DNA of 64,000 nt from Vibrio sp. 14G-20 (GCF_026241515.1 NZ_JAPHPW010000012.1:87713-151712), one strand, 5' to 3'. Shown: positions 17,497 through 26,135, counted from the first letter of the stretch. Numbers and translations: made by a program. Notes: generated from the sequence alone by a model not told the origin.

Positions 17497-18303
17497 CTAA
17501 ATCTTATGTATTAGTCGATACTCAGTATTAGACAGGATCGCTTCTTCCAAAGCACCTACACCTAACGTGCTGTATCCGTAAAAATTCGGTTTCGCATTGG
17601 TGCGCAAAGATTGTACGCTTTCAACAATGTTATCATCCAACGTCAGTGCATCCACCACTTCAGAAAGTAACTCCCTATTTTCTTGTGACATAGGTGAAAT
17701 AAACTCACTTGCACCACTGACAGATGAATACAAGTAGCCAAATTCGCCACCATTATTCTCTTCAATGTAGTAGTTGCCTGTTCTTGCAAACGATGCACGG
17801 ATCTCATTGACACTCTCGATTGAGCTAAACGTTTGAGAAAAGAAGTCCGAACCACCCGCATGCTCTAGCGTTTCCGGTGCGAATCCTTCATTTGGGAAAA
17901 CAAGATAAGCGACGATCGCATTGTCTCTGGTAATGGCAGAAAGAATGAAGTTATCGTCTTGGTAATACTTAATGACGTCATCCGTTGAAGCGCGTTTAAT
18001 ATAAACCGGTGCACCAAATGTTTGATCTAACGTCTCAGCAGATGAACGAATATAGATTTTATCTAGTTTTCTATGTGATGGGATGTCTGTCATTTGGGAC
18101 AAGCCGAAATCAAACATCTTCTCCAGTGCATCAAAGCTGTCATTAAAGCCACCTAAAGCAATGGAAATCACCGACACTAGGCCAATAGTACGAGCTATAC
18201 CGCCCTTCTTCTGCTCTTCCAACAGAGACTCTTGAGTGTCTTGAAGCTCTTGCAACTCTTCCTGAATATCTTTTTGAATTTCCTTGTTTTGTTCTTCAGA
18301 CAT
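17497..18303 (-). CDS. Unrecognised anchored coiled-coil protein (268 aa)
   Basis: I do not recognise a named domain. Residues 1-34 are highly charged and heptad-like (Glu, Lys, Gln, Leu rich; a likely coiled coil). Residues about 36-52 ('ARTIGLVSVISIALGGF') form one hydrophobic stretch, a probable membrane anchor. The rest is a mixed alpha/beta domain with 'LDKIYIRSSAETLDQTFGAPVY', which resembles the set-up of proteins that test a 'start of segment then predicted repeat' but matches nothing I can name. It begins two bases after the stop of the tiny membrane protein gene and has AAGG as ribosome site, so the two are probably made together. Confidence 0.75.
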   Translation of the reverse strand: MSEEQNKEIQKDIQEELQELQDTQESLLEEQKKGGIARTIGLVSVISIALGGFNDSFDALEKMFDFGLSQMTDIPSHRKLDKIYIRSSAETLDQTFGAPVYIKRASTDDVIKYYQDDNFILSAITRDNAIVAYLVFPNEGFAPETLEHAGGSDFFSQTFSSIESVNEIRASFARTGNYYIEENNGGEFGYLYSSVSGASEFISPMSQENRELLSEVVDALTLDDNIVESVQSLRTNAKPNFYGYSTLGVGALEEAILSNTEYRLIHKI

Positions 18304-18305
18304 TT

Positions 18306-18476
18306 TTAACCTTTGATCTCATCGATTTTGTCCATTAACGCATCTGTACCGTTTTCAGCTTTCTCTTGTACTCGCTCAAACGCATCAGTATCCATGATAC
18401 TTTCAATTTCATCGCTGTAATTAAGACCTAAATAAATGCCGAAACAGATAAATACTAAAGCGAAAATTTTAAACAT
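18306..18476 (-). CDS. Small single-pass membrane protein (56 aa)
   Basis: A 56-residue protein with one N-terminal hydrophobic helix ('MFKIFALVFICFGIYLGLNY') and an acidic, helical C-terminal half with alternating charged residues. The ATG at 18476 is chosen because GAGAG lies 6 bases upstream; the TTG at 18488 overlaps that ribosome site and is unlikely. The coding frame ends two bases before the next gene, which implies coupled translation. Both it and its neighbour have a short hydrophobic anchor, so they may interact in the inner membrane. The function is unknown. Confidence 0.72.
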   Translation of the reverse strand: MFKIFALVFICFGIYLGLNYSDEIESIMDTDAFERVQEKAENGTDALMDKIDEIKG

Positions 18477-18508
18477 TGTTACTCTCAATTCTTAATTGGT
18501 AGACAAAA

Positions 18509-18528
18509 TACATGCCGGATGACATGTA
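18509..18528 (-). terminator. Weak terminator-like hairpin between transglycosylase and small membrane gene
   Basis: Minus strand: TACATG, 8-base loop, CATGTA followed by TTTTGT. The stem is only six bp, so it probably reduces rather than stops downstream transcription. Confidence 0.45.
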
Positions 18529-18554
18529 CTTTGTTGTTTTACTTACCTGACTTA

Positions 18555-20048
18555 TTACTTATATAACGCAATACGACTGTTTACTTTCTTCAAGTAATTT
18601 TTGGTTTCGTCGTACGGTAGATTCACCACGAGATGGTCATAAACTTGTTGAGGTGTCATCTGGTTGATGACCTTTGAAGCTTTGCTAATACTGGTAGAAC
18701 GGTCTTTATTAAACGCTCTTGCCACATTACCCGCACCAGTGTTGTAAGCCGCAATGACACAATACAAACGACTTTCGTCATTCTTGATCTTGCGAAGATA
18801 CTTACTGTTCAAGATATCTAAGTAAGCCGTCCCCGTTTCTACGTTGATGACCGGCTGATATAGGTCTGCTACTTTCATCGGCGCATCGATATTGCGAACT
18901 TGTTTATTCACGTCATGACCAGCACTGGTCGGTACCACTTGCATCAGACCAAACGCAGGTACGTGCGATTTAGCATCCGGACGGAAAGCGGATTCCGAGT
19001 GCATGATTGCCATGATCAACGCCGCATCAATTTCCCAGTTTTTACTCTCTTTCTCAGCTAAAGTGCTGTACTTGCTCGCACGTGCCTTAAGACTGTTTTC
19101 AGGAAGCTTCACTTTGTAACTGATGACTTTTTTCGGTTTAACCGGATCTGCTGCAACTTCAACAACAGGTTTAGGTTTTACGACTTCTGGCTGTGGCGTT
19201 TTCTCGACGACCTGTTCAACCACTTTCGGTGGCTGTTTTTCTGTTGGCGCAGGTTCTAGCTTGGCGACTTCTTTTGGAGCTTCGACTTTTTCAGCGGGTT
19301 TTACCACTTCAACTGCAGGTTCTGGTCGCTTCACTTCAATACCATGTTTTGCACGCATTTCGTCATACAGTTTGGTTTGCGCCGCAATACGCTCTTGAGC
19401 CTTAGCCAGTAGTGCCATTTTTTTATTATGAGCACGCTGATAAATGAAGGAGTCAGGGATGCCGGTATCAGACAAAATCAGTCGTTCAGCTTGCACATCC
19501 AGCTCATTCATCTGGCTCTGTGTCTGCTGGATAACGAAGTTTTTCTCTTCTTGCTCTTTCTCCAAAGAGTAAAGCACGGCGTGGTCTTCCGCCTTAAGCT
19601 TGCCTAATTCAACATTTTGACCCGCAACCTCAACAGGGATGTTTTTTACCAGTGCTTCGATCTCTTCCGGAGTACTATCTTCATCCACCAACACAGAGAC
19701 TGTTGCCGTATTGGTTTCGTAATCGACAGCCGTTTTTACTTGGTCGTCTTGAGAATAATCCACCTGTTTGGTTTGAGAAGAAACTTCCCCCTCACCCCAT
19801 GTCTTGATAAGGTCGCTTCGACGTTCATCAAGGTTGTTGGTGTATTCATCACGCCACGCTTCGTATTCATCCAAGTAGGCACTAACGTAAGCATGAAACT
19901 CTTTGATCTTGTCTTCTTGAGACTGGCTCGCCTTAGCAATAGCGCTGTTTAGCTGCTGCTTTTGATCTTCTGATACTGCAAATGCTTGAGAACTGATAGC
20001 AGCTGAGATAACGACAGCTAAAACAGTCTTATTGATCATTTTGTACAT
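18555..20048 (-). CDS. Exported MltC-like lytic transglycosylase
   Basis: A 497-residue periplasmic protein. Residues 1-24 are a Sec signal peptide ending QAFA; there is no lipobox, unlike true MltC. Residues 25-230 are charged, helical and partly MltC-N-like (DUF3393-type 'SVLVDEDSTPEEIEALVKNI'). Residues about 255-330 are rich in Pro, Glu, Lys and Val and probably form a flexible linker. The SLT domain runs from about 335 to the end, with catalytic E352 in 'HSESAFRPDA', 'GLMQVVPTSAG' and 'AAYNTGAGNVARAF'. It cleaves peptidoglycan glycan strands with anhydromuramyl ends. It sits between lipoproteins and membrane proteins in the envelope cluster. Confidence 0.9.
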   Translation of the reverse strand: MYKMINKTVLAVVISAAISSQAFAVSEDQKQQLNSAIAKASQSQEDKIKEFHAYVSAYLDEYEAWRDEYTNNLDERRSDLIKTWGEGEVSSQTKQVDYSQDDQVKTAVDYETNTATVSVLVDEDSTPEEIEALVKNIPVEVAGQNVELGKLKAEDHAVLYSLEKEQEEKNFVIQQTQSQMNELDVQAERLILSDTGIPDSFIYQRAHNKKMALLAKAQERIAAQTKLYDEMRAKHGIEVKRPEPAVEVVKPAEKVEAPKEVAKLEPAPTEKQPPKVVEQVVEKTPQPEVVKPKPVVEVAADPVKPKKVISYKVKLPENSLKARASKYSTLAEKESKNWEIDAALIMAIMHSESAFRPDAKSHVPAFGLMQVVPTSAGHDVNKQVRNIDAPMKVADLYQPVINVETGTAYLDILNSKYLRKIKNDESRLYCVIAAYNTGAGNVARAFNKDRSTSISKASKVINQMTPQQVYDHLVVNLPYDETKNYLKKVNSRIALYK

Positions 20049-20074
20049 AGTTCACTCCCAGAGTGTATAGAGAC

Positions 20075-20101
20075 AAAAGGCCACACAAATGGCGGCCTTT
20101 T
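20075..20101 (-). terminator. Internal hairpin between lipoprotein and transglycosylase genes
   Basis: AAAAGGCC / GGCCTTTT stem with T4 on the minus strand. Being inside a co-directional cluster it may act as an attenuator, giving more lipoprotein than transglycosylase mRNA, or as a processing site. Confidence 0.65.
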
Positions 20102-20132
20102 TCACTAATACTAATCGCGGTTCCGTTCGCGG

Positions 20133-20744
20133 TTATTTTTTCAATGCATCGAACGCTGCAGCAAGATCCGCTGCCGCTTTTTCGTTGTTGAATTGATCCC
20201 ACAGTGCAGAATCTTCACCAGTAACTTCATCGATAACTTTGTTCATGTTCGCGTCGTAAGCCGCTTGGTCCATACCGACTAGAACATACAAACCACCCGT
20301 TGGGCTTGCTTGGCTTACGATGATACGACTATTAGTGAGTGTTTTATTGACAACCGACTTAGTGATGTTTTCGAATGTCTCTTTAACATCTTCAGTTACA
20401 ACTGTTACGCCGCCAGCAGCTGAAGTTGACGTTACGCCCTCTGTCGCTGCTTGGAACAAGTTGCTCACATCCGTTTCAAATTCCGCAGCAAGGTTTACAC
20501 GCGCGTCATTAACGGCGATCTTACGCATCACACTCATACCCGCTGCACTTTTCTTAGCGTAGCCCTTAGCCGCAGTAGCGATATCTGTAGGAATCACATC
20601 ACAGATCCAGCCCGGAGCAGATACAGTAGGTGCGTCTGGGAAAGTACAAGGCGCAAAGTTTTGTGTTTCTTTAACGGTCGCGTTATTGCTCTGACAGCCA
20701 GCTAGAACCGTCACTAACGATGTAGCAATAAGTAGCTTTTTCAT
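20133..20744 (-). CDS. LPP20-family lipoprotein
   Basis: A 203-residue lipoprotein with the lipobox 'LAGC' at C17. The mature part carries 'APGWICDVIPTD' and 'KIAVNDARVNLAAEFETDV', the pattern of the LPP20 fold, also found in the flagellar lipoprotein FlgP of vibrios. The residue after the lipidated Cys is Gln, so the protein should go to the outer membrane. It starts three bases after the stop of the CsgG-like lipoprotein gene, suggesting coupled synthesis and perhaps a complex. The C-terminus 'AAADLAAAFDALKK' is a short Ala-rich helix. The exact role is unknown. Confidence 0.82.
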   Translation of the reverse strand: MKKLLIATSLVTVLAGCQSNNATVKETQNFAPCTFPDAPTVSAPGWICDVIPTDIATAAKGYAKKSAAGMSVMRKIAVNDARVNLAAEFETDVSNLFQAATEGVTSTSAAGGVTVVTEDVKETFENITKSVVNKTLTNSRIIVSQASPTGGLYVLVGMDQAAYDANMNKVIDEVTGEDSALWDQFNNEKAAADLAAAFDALKK

Positions 20745-20747
20745 AAA

Positions 20748-21740
20748 TTAAATTCCAGAATTTTTAAGTGTGCATTCAAAATCTTTCCAATCACATGTTT
20801 CTGGAATCATTTTACCCGTAGTACCCTTTTTCATCTTAAGCGATGTTTCTTCTTCAATCACAACCCATGAGTATTTATCCGTGACTGCGTTTATTTCATT
20901 GTTTACTACGTAACCTTCGCCGATTGGATAAATTTCAGTCTCGCCTTCCATCGATTTCATCGCATTCGAAAATTGAATGTCCGTACCCGGTTTAATTTTC
21001 TTTTGCTTACCCATAGCGATGCGTACTTGAGTACCAGCAGCACATTGGCGCATCTCGACTACCGGTGCACTTGCCGCTAGCATTTTGCTTATTTCACTAG
21101 AGTGCTCTACAGCTTCTGCTGCAGCTTTCGCCGCCATTGAACCGTAGCCTGATTCGCTAACCGGACAACGAGAGTTATTTGTTTCTGATGATGAGTAGTA
21201 ATCGCCTTCAAGCTTAATACGCTTCACTACTTCCATGCTTGGTAGAGCTACAACTTTTGCAATCGCCTCTACATCAAAGTCATAACTACATGACGCTGGA
21301 ATTTCTTTAGTTTCACCGTCTTTATTCTCGTAGGTGTCACGTTCACTGAATTTTGTTGAAAGATCAGCACGAGTGATCTCTGTGATTACTGCGTAATCAG
21401 CGATTGGCACGCCTTTACTGCTTAGACGGCCGCTTTGTTCAGCAAGTTTGATCTCGCCTTTTACTTTGTTGGCAATTTTACGGTCAACAAGGTTTGCGCC
21501 CGTTGCATCAATCTGTGTTTCCAATGCATTTCGCATAGCCGCCTGCATCTTTTTCGATGCTGAGTTCTTAAACTCAAGGTCTACAGGCAGAACAACAACT
21601 TTAGTGTCGTCTGAAGAAGGCATCTGAATGTCAGCGGCTTCAATTTCTACGCGTGTATCAGGCGTACACACTTCACTCACTGACGCACAACCAGATAAAG
21701 TTGCAAGTACAGCACCAGCCACTAGTGTTTTCTTTAACAT
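20748..21740 (-). CDS. Lipoprotein with CsgG/LpoB-like domain
   Basis: A 330-residue lipoprotein with lipobox 'LSGC' (C18). Residues about 45-190 ('KVVVLPVDLEF', 'MRNALETQIDATGANLVDRK', 'GVPIADYAVITEI') have the layout of the CsgG/LpoB nucleotide-like fold: a strand, a helix that follows a short-lived name such as CsgG-family 'ALxxxL', and the conserved DY(A/V) strand. Eight cysteines after the signal, several in pairs (CTPD...C, CP...C, CDWKDFEC), suggest disulfides in the periplasm. The C-terminal third looks like a small beta-barrel (SH3/FlgT-C-like), as found in FlgT. Family placement is by pattern only. It is three bases upstream of the LPP20 gene. Confidence 0.68.
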   Translation of the reverse strand: MLKKTLVAGAVLATLSGCASVSEVCTPDTRVEIEAADIQMPSSDDTKVVVLPVDLEFKNSASKKMQAAMRNALETQIDATGANLVDRKIANKVKGEIKLAEQSGRLSSKGVPIADYAVITEITRADLSTKFSERDTYENKDGETKEIPASCSYDFDVEAIAKVVALPSMEVVKRIKLEGDYYSSSETNNSRCPVSESGYGSMAAKAAAEAVEHSSEISKMLAASAPVVEMRQCAAGTQVRIAMGKQKKIKPGTDIQFSNAMKSMEGETEIYPIGEGYVVNNEINAVTDKYSWVVIEEETSLKMKKGTTGKMIPETCDWKDFECTLKNSGI

Positions 21741-21794
21741 TTATTCGCTCCGAACATGTTCGTTTTATTTTATTTTTCTAGAATCTGGAGTTTG

Positions 21795-22778
21795 CTATTT
21801 GATTAAACCTAGCGCTGTCCAAATCCCTTTTTCTTTTACTTGCTCATCGAAATGGCGAGCAGCCCCTTCGTCGGCATATTTGTAGTTAGTAACAGAATTG
21901 CCCGTCGAAATAATTTCACTGCGAGATACTGTTTTCGAATTCATGTTTACCACTTTAATATTCGAAACCAGTGTTGAAATAAATGCGTCACCTACTTTAT
22001 TTCTTCGACGTTCTGAATCTACCTTCAGAATATGCGTTTGGTTCTTTTTCTTAGATGTCGATGTGGCAATATTAAATTCAGAGAGCTGATTGCCTAATAA
22101 CTGGACTGCCTTGCTCGATTCTCGATCAGATGAAAGACGAATATTGATTTGGCTACTTACTGCTTCGTGCGTAACCACGAGTTTCTCGATTGAACTAACA
22201 TCAGCTTGATAATTAGGCTTTAGGGGCGCGAGCATAGCAATACGTACTGACGCGTCGTGCTGCATCTGATATGCGGTGCGATTATCCAGCCACCAAAGCA
22301 GTGTGTCTTCATGCTTTAAGGCTGCGATTTCTCTTTCGGCTTTTCGGTTAATATCTTCAATTTCACGTATTAACTGCTGAGTCACTAAACTCTTCTTTAT
22401 TTTGACTTCAACAAAAGCCCCGAGATCGTTCTCTTCCATCTGTACGTATTCAATACCATTTAGAGTCAGTGACTCTGTTTTGGTATTTACTTTATTGTCG
22501 ACCAAGCTGTTCGAGAAGCCTGAACCATTTGTTTCTCGCACGGTATCGCGCATGTAAAAACTGGATTCGACCTGAGTCCATAGTTTCTCGTTAATGTTGT
22601 TTACAGCGATTTTTTTAGCATGAGATAACGTTCGTGCTTGAGCAACGGAATAAATATATTCACCGTCATCAACTTGAGGCTTTGAATACCATTCTGGTTT
22701 CGTTGACTGACAACCAGAAATTATAAAAACCGAAATAATGACGATAAGAAAGTGAAAAACATTTCTGTTAAAAGACAT
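21795..22778 (-). CDS. Second LPP20-like lipoprotein (first gene of the cluster)
   Basis: A 327-residue lipoprotein with lipobox 'ISGC' at C23. Residues 29-70 ('KPEWYSKPQVDDGEYIYSVAQA' and 'KKIAVNNINEKLWTQ') are the classic LPP20 start: Pro-Glu-Trp then a Tyr strand and an Ala/Asn-rich helix. A second part, residues about 190-325, includes 'SQINIRLSSDRESSKAVQLL' and a conserved-looking strand 'KNQTHILKVDSERRRNKVGD', and may be a second alpha/beta domain. Gln follows the Cys, so outer membrane sorting is expected. It leads the cluster, 54 bases before the CsgG-like gene, behind a 670-base AT-rich region. The ribosome site is weak. Confidence 0.75.
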   Translation of the reverse strand: MSFNRNVFHFLIVIISVFIISGCQSTKPEWYSKPQVDDGEYIYSVAQARTLSHAKKIAVNNINEKLWTQVESSFYMRDTVRETNGSGFSNSLVDNKVNTKTESLTLNGIEYVQMEENDLGAFVEVKIKKSLVTQQLIREIEDINRKAEREIAALKHEDTLLWWLDNRTAYQMQHDASVRIAMLAPLKPNYQADVSSIEKLVVTHEAVSSQINIRLSSDRESSKAVQLLGNQLSEFNIATSTSKKKNQTHILKVDSERRRNKVGDAFISTLVSNIKVVNMNSKTVSRSEIISTGNSVTNYKYADEGAARHFDEQVKEKGIWTALGLIK

Positions 22779-23448
22779 TTAAAACCAATATCTAAAAAAT
22801 TTGGCGCAATCTTATATATACAAATTAAAACAATCAAATATCTCAATTATTAATCTTGATTTATTTTTAATCTAAATATGTATAAATTTCATCACCTTCC
22901 TGATCGTTATTTGATCGATTTTGGATGAGTTAATAGTTTTAATAATACAAGCCTCTGTTTATAAAGAACTTTGTCTCACTTATGAAACAATAGGAAATTA
23001 ATTAATTTTTTAATATAAACGTGAGATAAGTCTTGAAAAACTCTCTTTAAAGATTAAAAAACGCACATAGTTTTGATTGTTTTTATGATGTTGATTCAAT
23101 AAAAATCAAAACATTGCTCAATTAGCATCCACGCAAGTGGGTAATTTTGACTTTAATGATTATTAATTTAGTTACAACCCTAAAACATTAGAATAACAAA
23201 CAACCAGAACGCAATTGATGTGAATTATAAAATAAGTAAACAGGCGGCGGATTACATAAATAAATTAGTAATTTATTTATCACAAAAATTTAAGAAAGGT
23301 AATGAATAGGACAGAAAACTCCTCCCTCGGAGAAGAGGGAGAGTCTATTTTTAGGAAAATTTCAAGACACTTATTAATTAATAGAAATGAACCTCATCAA
23401 TGAGGTCCAATAAAGTAGAACATCAAATCGAAAGTCAATCTCGATGAT
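22779..23448. other. 670-base AT-rich intergenic region upstream of the envelope cluster
   Basis: No convincing gene is seen on either strand; the base composition is strikingly AT-rich compared with the flanking genes, which is typical of H-NS-bound promoters or of DNA that came with the cluster. It holds a terminator-like hairpin (23318-23344) and a perfect 7-bp inverted repeat ACCTCAT-CA-ATGAGGT (23391-23406) close to the end of the HAD gene. The promoter of the lipoprotein operon should lie in the part near 22800-23100. Confidence 0.7.
23318..23344 (-). terminator. Hairpin downstream of the HAD phosphatase gene
   Basis: Stem CTCCCTC / GAGGGAG extended by ACT/AGT across a bulge, 6-base loop; TTTT follows on the minus strand and TATTTTT on the plus strand. 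Best read as the end of the TRAP/HAD operon; a plus-strand transcript ending here cannot be excluded. Confidence 0.6.
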
Positions 23449-24234
23449 TTATTTTAATGCAAGCAACTTGTCGACAAACTCAGAGAAACCGTATCCGCCC
23501 GGCTTGCTCATCACCACTGATGGGTGATGCTCAAGTCGCGCCCAGTAGTGTTGAATATTTGCCACCCCCACACTGTTAGGCAAGATTTCAAACATGTATT
23601 GGTCGTTCATCGAGTCACCGACGTAGCAACTACGCTCTACTATCTCTTGTTCAGATAGTCCTTTCTCTTTGAGAAAAGCGGTTGATGTCGCTTTCTTAGA
23701 GTGCTCTCCATACCAAGCATTAATGTGAATAGAGCTTGCAGTGGCATGTGCACCTAACGCGTGAATCTTAGAGACAATCTCTTCAATAATCGCATCATCG
23801 ACTTTTGGACGGTTTTGGCCGATGTCGATAGCGACCTCACACAAACGGTAAGACTGATCCAGCGTTAAACTGAGCTCTGGGTAATCGCTCAAAATAGCTA
23901 ATACTTGTTCTTTGAGCTTACTCTGATTAGCACTGACTTTTGGCAAAGGGATATCAGAACGCAATGTCAGATTGCCGTTTTTCTTTTCCATAATGAACGC
24001 GCCGTTCTCACCGAGAACCGCATCAACAGGCCACAACTGAGCAATATGATCACACCAACCAGCACAAGCGCCTGTTACCGCTACCACTTTTTTCCCTGAA
24101 TCACGAAGCTTGCTTAACGCAATCAAGGTTTCTGGTGGCAACTGTCCTTGCCAAGTTAAGGTATCGTCGACATCCGTCAGAACCCAATCAATGCTTTTCC
24201 AATTTTGGTCTAAATCATTCGTTACCGAATTCAT
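23449..24234 (-). CDS. HAD-IIB (Cof-like) phosphatase
   Basis: A 261-residue haloacid-dehalogenase phosphatase. Motif I is 'LTDVDDTLTW' with nucleophile D21 and D23; motif II is the 'VAVTGACAGW' Thr; motif IV is 'CYVGDSMNDQYMFE'. The cap between about residues 85 and 185 is of type IIB, as in sugar-phosphate phosphatases and mannosyl-3-phosphoglycerate phosphatase. The substrate is unknown. It follows the TRAP large permease gene by 35 bases on the same strand, so it probably dephosphorylates something related to the imported compound. Confidence 0.85.
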   Translation of the reverse strand: MNSVTNDLDQNWKSIDWVLTDVDDTLTWQGQLPPETLIALSKLRDSGKKVVAVTGACAGWCDHIAQLWPVDAVLGENGAFIMEKKNGNLTLRSDIPLPKVSANQSKLKEQVLAILSDYPELSLTLDQSYRLCEVAIDIGQNRPKVDDAIIEEIVSKIHALGAHATASSIHINAWYGEHSKKATSTAFLKEKGLSEQEIVERSCYVGDSMNDQYMFEILPNSVGVANIQHYWARLEHHPSVVMSKPGGYGFSEFVDKLLALK

Positions 24235-24269
24235 TTCTACACCCTCAAATATAAACTAACTTATTAGTG

Positions 24270-25553
24270 TTAAAGTAAATTCGGCAAAAACATCACTAAA
24301 CTTTCAGAGAAAGTCAGCAACATCAACACCGACAATAAAGCGAGTAGCAAAGGCACTACTTCTTTTACAAAGTCGACCATACGAACCTTCAAGATGGAAC
24401 ATACAGTAAACATCATCGAACCGAACGGTGGCGTTACACCACCAATCATAATATTAACGATCACGATGATGCCGAAGTGAACCGGGTTTACCCCTAGGTT
24501 AAGCACAGCCGGAAGCAGCAACGGCGTTAAGATAATCATCGCTGCGCCACCTTCGATGAACATCCCTACAACGAGCAACAACACGTTAATCAACAGCAAC
24601 AAGAGTAACTTGTTATCAGTAAGTTCTATCAAAGCAGACGCAACATTGTGCGGGATTTGCTCTAGGGTCATGTAGTAACCGAAGACCATTGCTCCGATAA
24701 TAATGAACATCACACTACTGGTGCCCTGTACCGTTTCACGCATGATAAGCGGGATATGTCGTAAGCCGAGCTGACGATAAACAAAAACCCCAATAATCGC
24801 GCAAAGCAATACGGCAATAGCACCCGCTTCGGTAGGCGTAAACAGACCAAAACGCATGCCCAAAATAATGCCAAAGGGAATAAGCAAAGCGGGAATCGCT
24901 TTTAGAAAGTAATGAAAACGCTCTTTGGCAAACGCAGGCTCAGAACGAGAAGGCTTGTAACGACGCTTGCGAGCGATGAACGCAATAGTCACCATCAGCG
25001 ACAACGCCATCAAAAATGCAGGTACATAACCCGCAATGAACATCTGATGGACGGAGACATTCGCCAACAGAGCGAAGATGATTAAGTTAATACCCGGTGG
25101 AATAACTGGGCTGATACTTGATGATGCCGCTGTTACAGCCGCCGTGAATGGCAGATCATAGCCACGCTTGGTCATTTCAGGTGCAAGAATCTTCGATTGC
25201 ATTGCTGCATCGGCATTCGCAGAGCCAGAAATACCGCCCATTAACGTACTCAGCGCCACATTAACCTGCGCCAGGCCACCCGTTTTATGACCAATCATTG
25301 AGTCTGCAAACGCCAACAAGCTTTTACTGATCCCCGCATAATTCATCACCGAACCAACCATGATAAAAAAGGGAATAGCCAACAATGGAAATGACTCTGT
25401 CGAGCTAATAAAGCGCTGCATTACCAAGCTGACTGGAATCGAGTCATTAATAAAGAGAAAATACACCATTGCCGATGCGATCAATGAAAACGCAATGGGT
25501 ATATTCAATAGAAACAGAACAAAAAGAATAAGGATTGGAAGATAGCTTTCCAT
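24270..25553 (-). CDS. TRAP transporter large permease (DctM family)
   Basis: A 427-residue protein with about 12 membrane helices. 'IPFFIMVGSVMNYAGISKSLL', 'LMGGISGSANADAA' and 'SSSISPVIPPGINLIIFA' are DctM signatures for the sodium-driven transport subunit; the first is quoted up to its conserved part. It is translated 9 bases after the small permease gene. The start at 25553 is followed by a short Ile/Leu-rich helix. Known TRAP systems import carboxylates, sugar acids, ectoine, sialic acid or taurine; the substrate here is not evident from the permease. Confidence 0.93.
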   Translation of the reverse strand: MESYLPILILFVLFLLNIPIAFSLIASAMVYFLFINDSIPVSLVMQRFISSTESFPLLAIPFFIMVGSVMNYAGISKSLLAFADSMIGHKTGGLAQVNVALSTLMGGISGSANADAAMQSKILAPEMTKRGYDLPFTAAVTAASSSISPVIPPGINLIIFALLANVSVHQMFIAGYVPAFLMALSLMVTIAFIARKRRYKPSRSEPAFAKERFHYFLKAIPALLIPFGIILGMRFGLFTPTEAGAIAVLLCAIIGVFVYRQLGLRHIPLIMRETVQGTSSVMFIIIGAMVFGYYMTLEQIPHNVASALIELTDNKLLLLLLINVLLLVVGMFIEGGAAMIILTPLLLPAVLNLGVNPVHFGIIVIVNIMIGGVTPPFGSMMFTVCSILKVRMVDFVKEVVPLLLALLSVLMLLTFSESLVMFLPNLL

Positions 25554-25562
25554 TAATCGTAC

Positions 25563-26027
25563 CTACTTAAAAGAGCGCTTTAGAGAAGCGATATCGCTGA
25601 CGATGAATCGAACCGTGTGGATTGCCATCAATGAAAAACAAAGTAACAACACGCCATTGATAGCAAAATATGACATGCCCATCACTGGCGTTACCTTGTT
25701 AGACAACATCAGGTATTGATAACTCAGAACAGCCATCAAGATATTCAGAGCCAGTAGGAAGAAGGAAACACATAACCTAAACGGGATTTTTGCTTTTTCT
25801 GGCAGCATGGCGACCACCACGTCCACACCCATGTGGAGCTTGTGTTTATAGCAGGAACTAATGCCTAAATAGACAGCCCATATGAAGCAAATAACCGAGA
25901 GTTCTTCGCTCCAAGGGACAACAAATCCAAACCCATAACGCAAAACAACGTTAATAATGACAACTAAAACGGTAATCGAAATAGCTATAGAGGCGAGGAT
26001 TTCTTCAATATTTTTCAATAAAAACAA
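25563..26027 (-). CDS. TRAP transporter small permease (DctQ family)
   Basis: A 154-residue protein with four membrane helices. The motif 'NVVLRYGFGFVVPWSEELSV' is the typical DctQ signature (R-Y-x-F...W-x-E-E), and 'HKLHMGVDVVV' follows. It forms the membrane complex with the large permease. An attenuator-like hairpin (26080-26103) sits between the binding-protein gene and this one, so the permeases are likely made in smaller amounts than the binding protein. Confidence 0.92.
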   Translation of the reverse strand: MFLLKNIEEILASIAISITVLVVIINVVLRYGFGFVVPWSEELSVICFIWAVYLGISSCYKHKLHMGVDVVVAMLPEKAKIPFRLCVSFFLLALNILMAVLSYQYLMLSNKVTPVMGMSYFAINGVLLLCFSLMAIHTVRFIVSDIASLKRSFK

Positions 26028-26079
26028 AAGACTTCTCCAATGAAATACCCAACATCGCGTCGGTTACTTCAGGAATAAA

Positions 26080-26103
26080 ACGGCCTGAAGGAAATCAGGC
26101 CGT
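26080..26103 (-). terminator. Attenuator-like hairpin between TRAP binding protein and permease genes
   Basis: Perfect 9-bp GC-rich stem ACGGCCTGA / TCAGGCCGT with 6-base loop, followed by TTTTA on the minus strand. Position after dctP-type genes is common and lowers expression of the downstream permeases. Confidence 0.8.
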
Positions 26104-26135
26104 CTTCATTAACGAATTAATCTACATTCGCACAA

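Noticed and set aside
22779..23448. AT-rich block as a prophage or transposon remnant
   Set aside because: No integrase, transposase, terminal inverted repeats or tRNA target was seen; only base composition is unusual.
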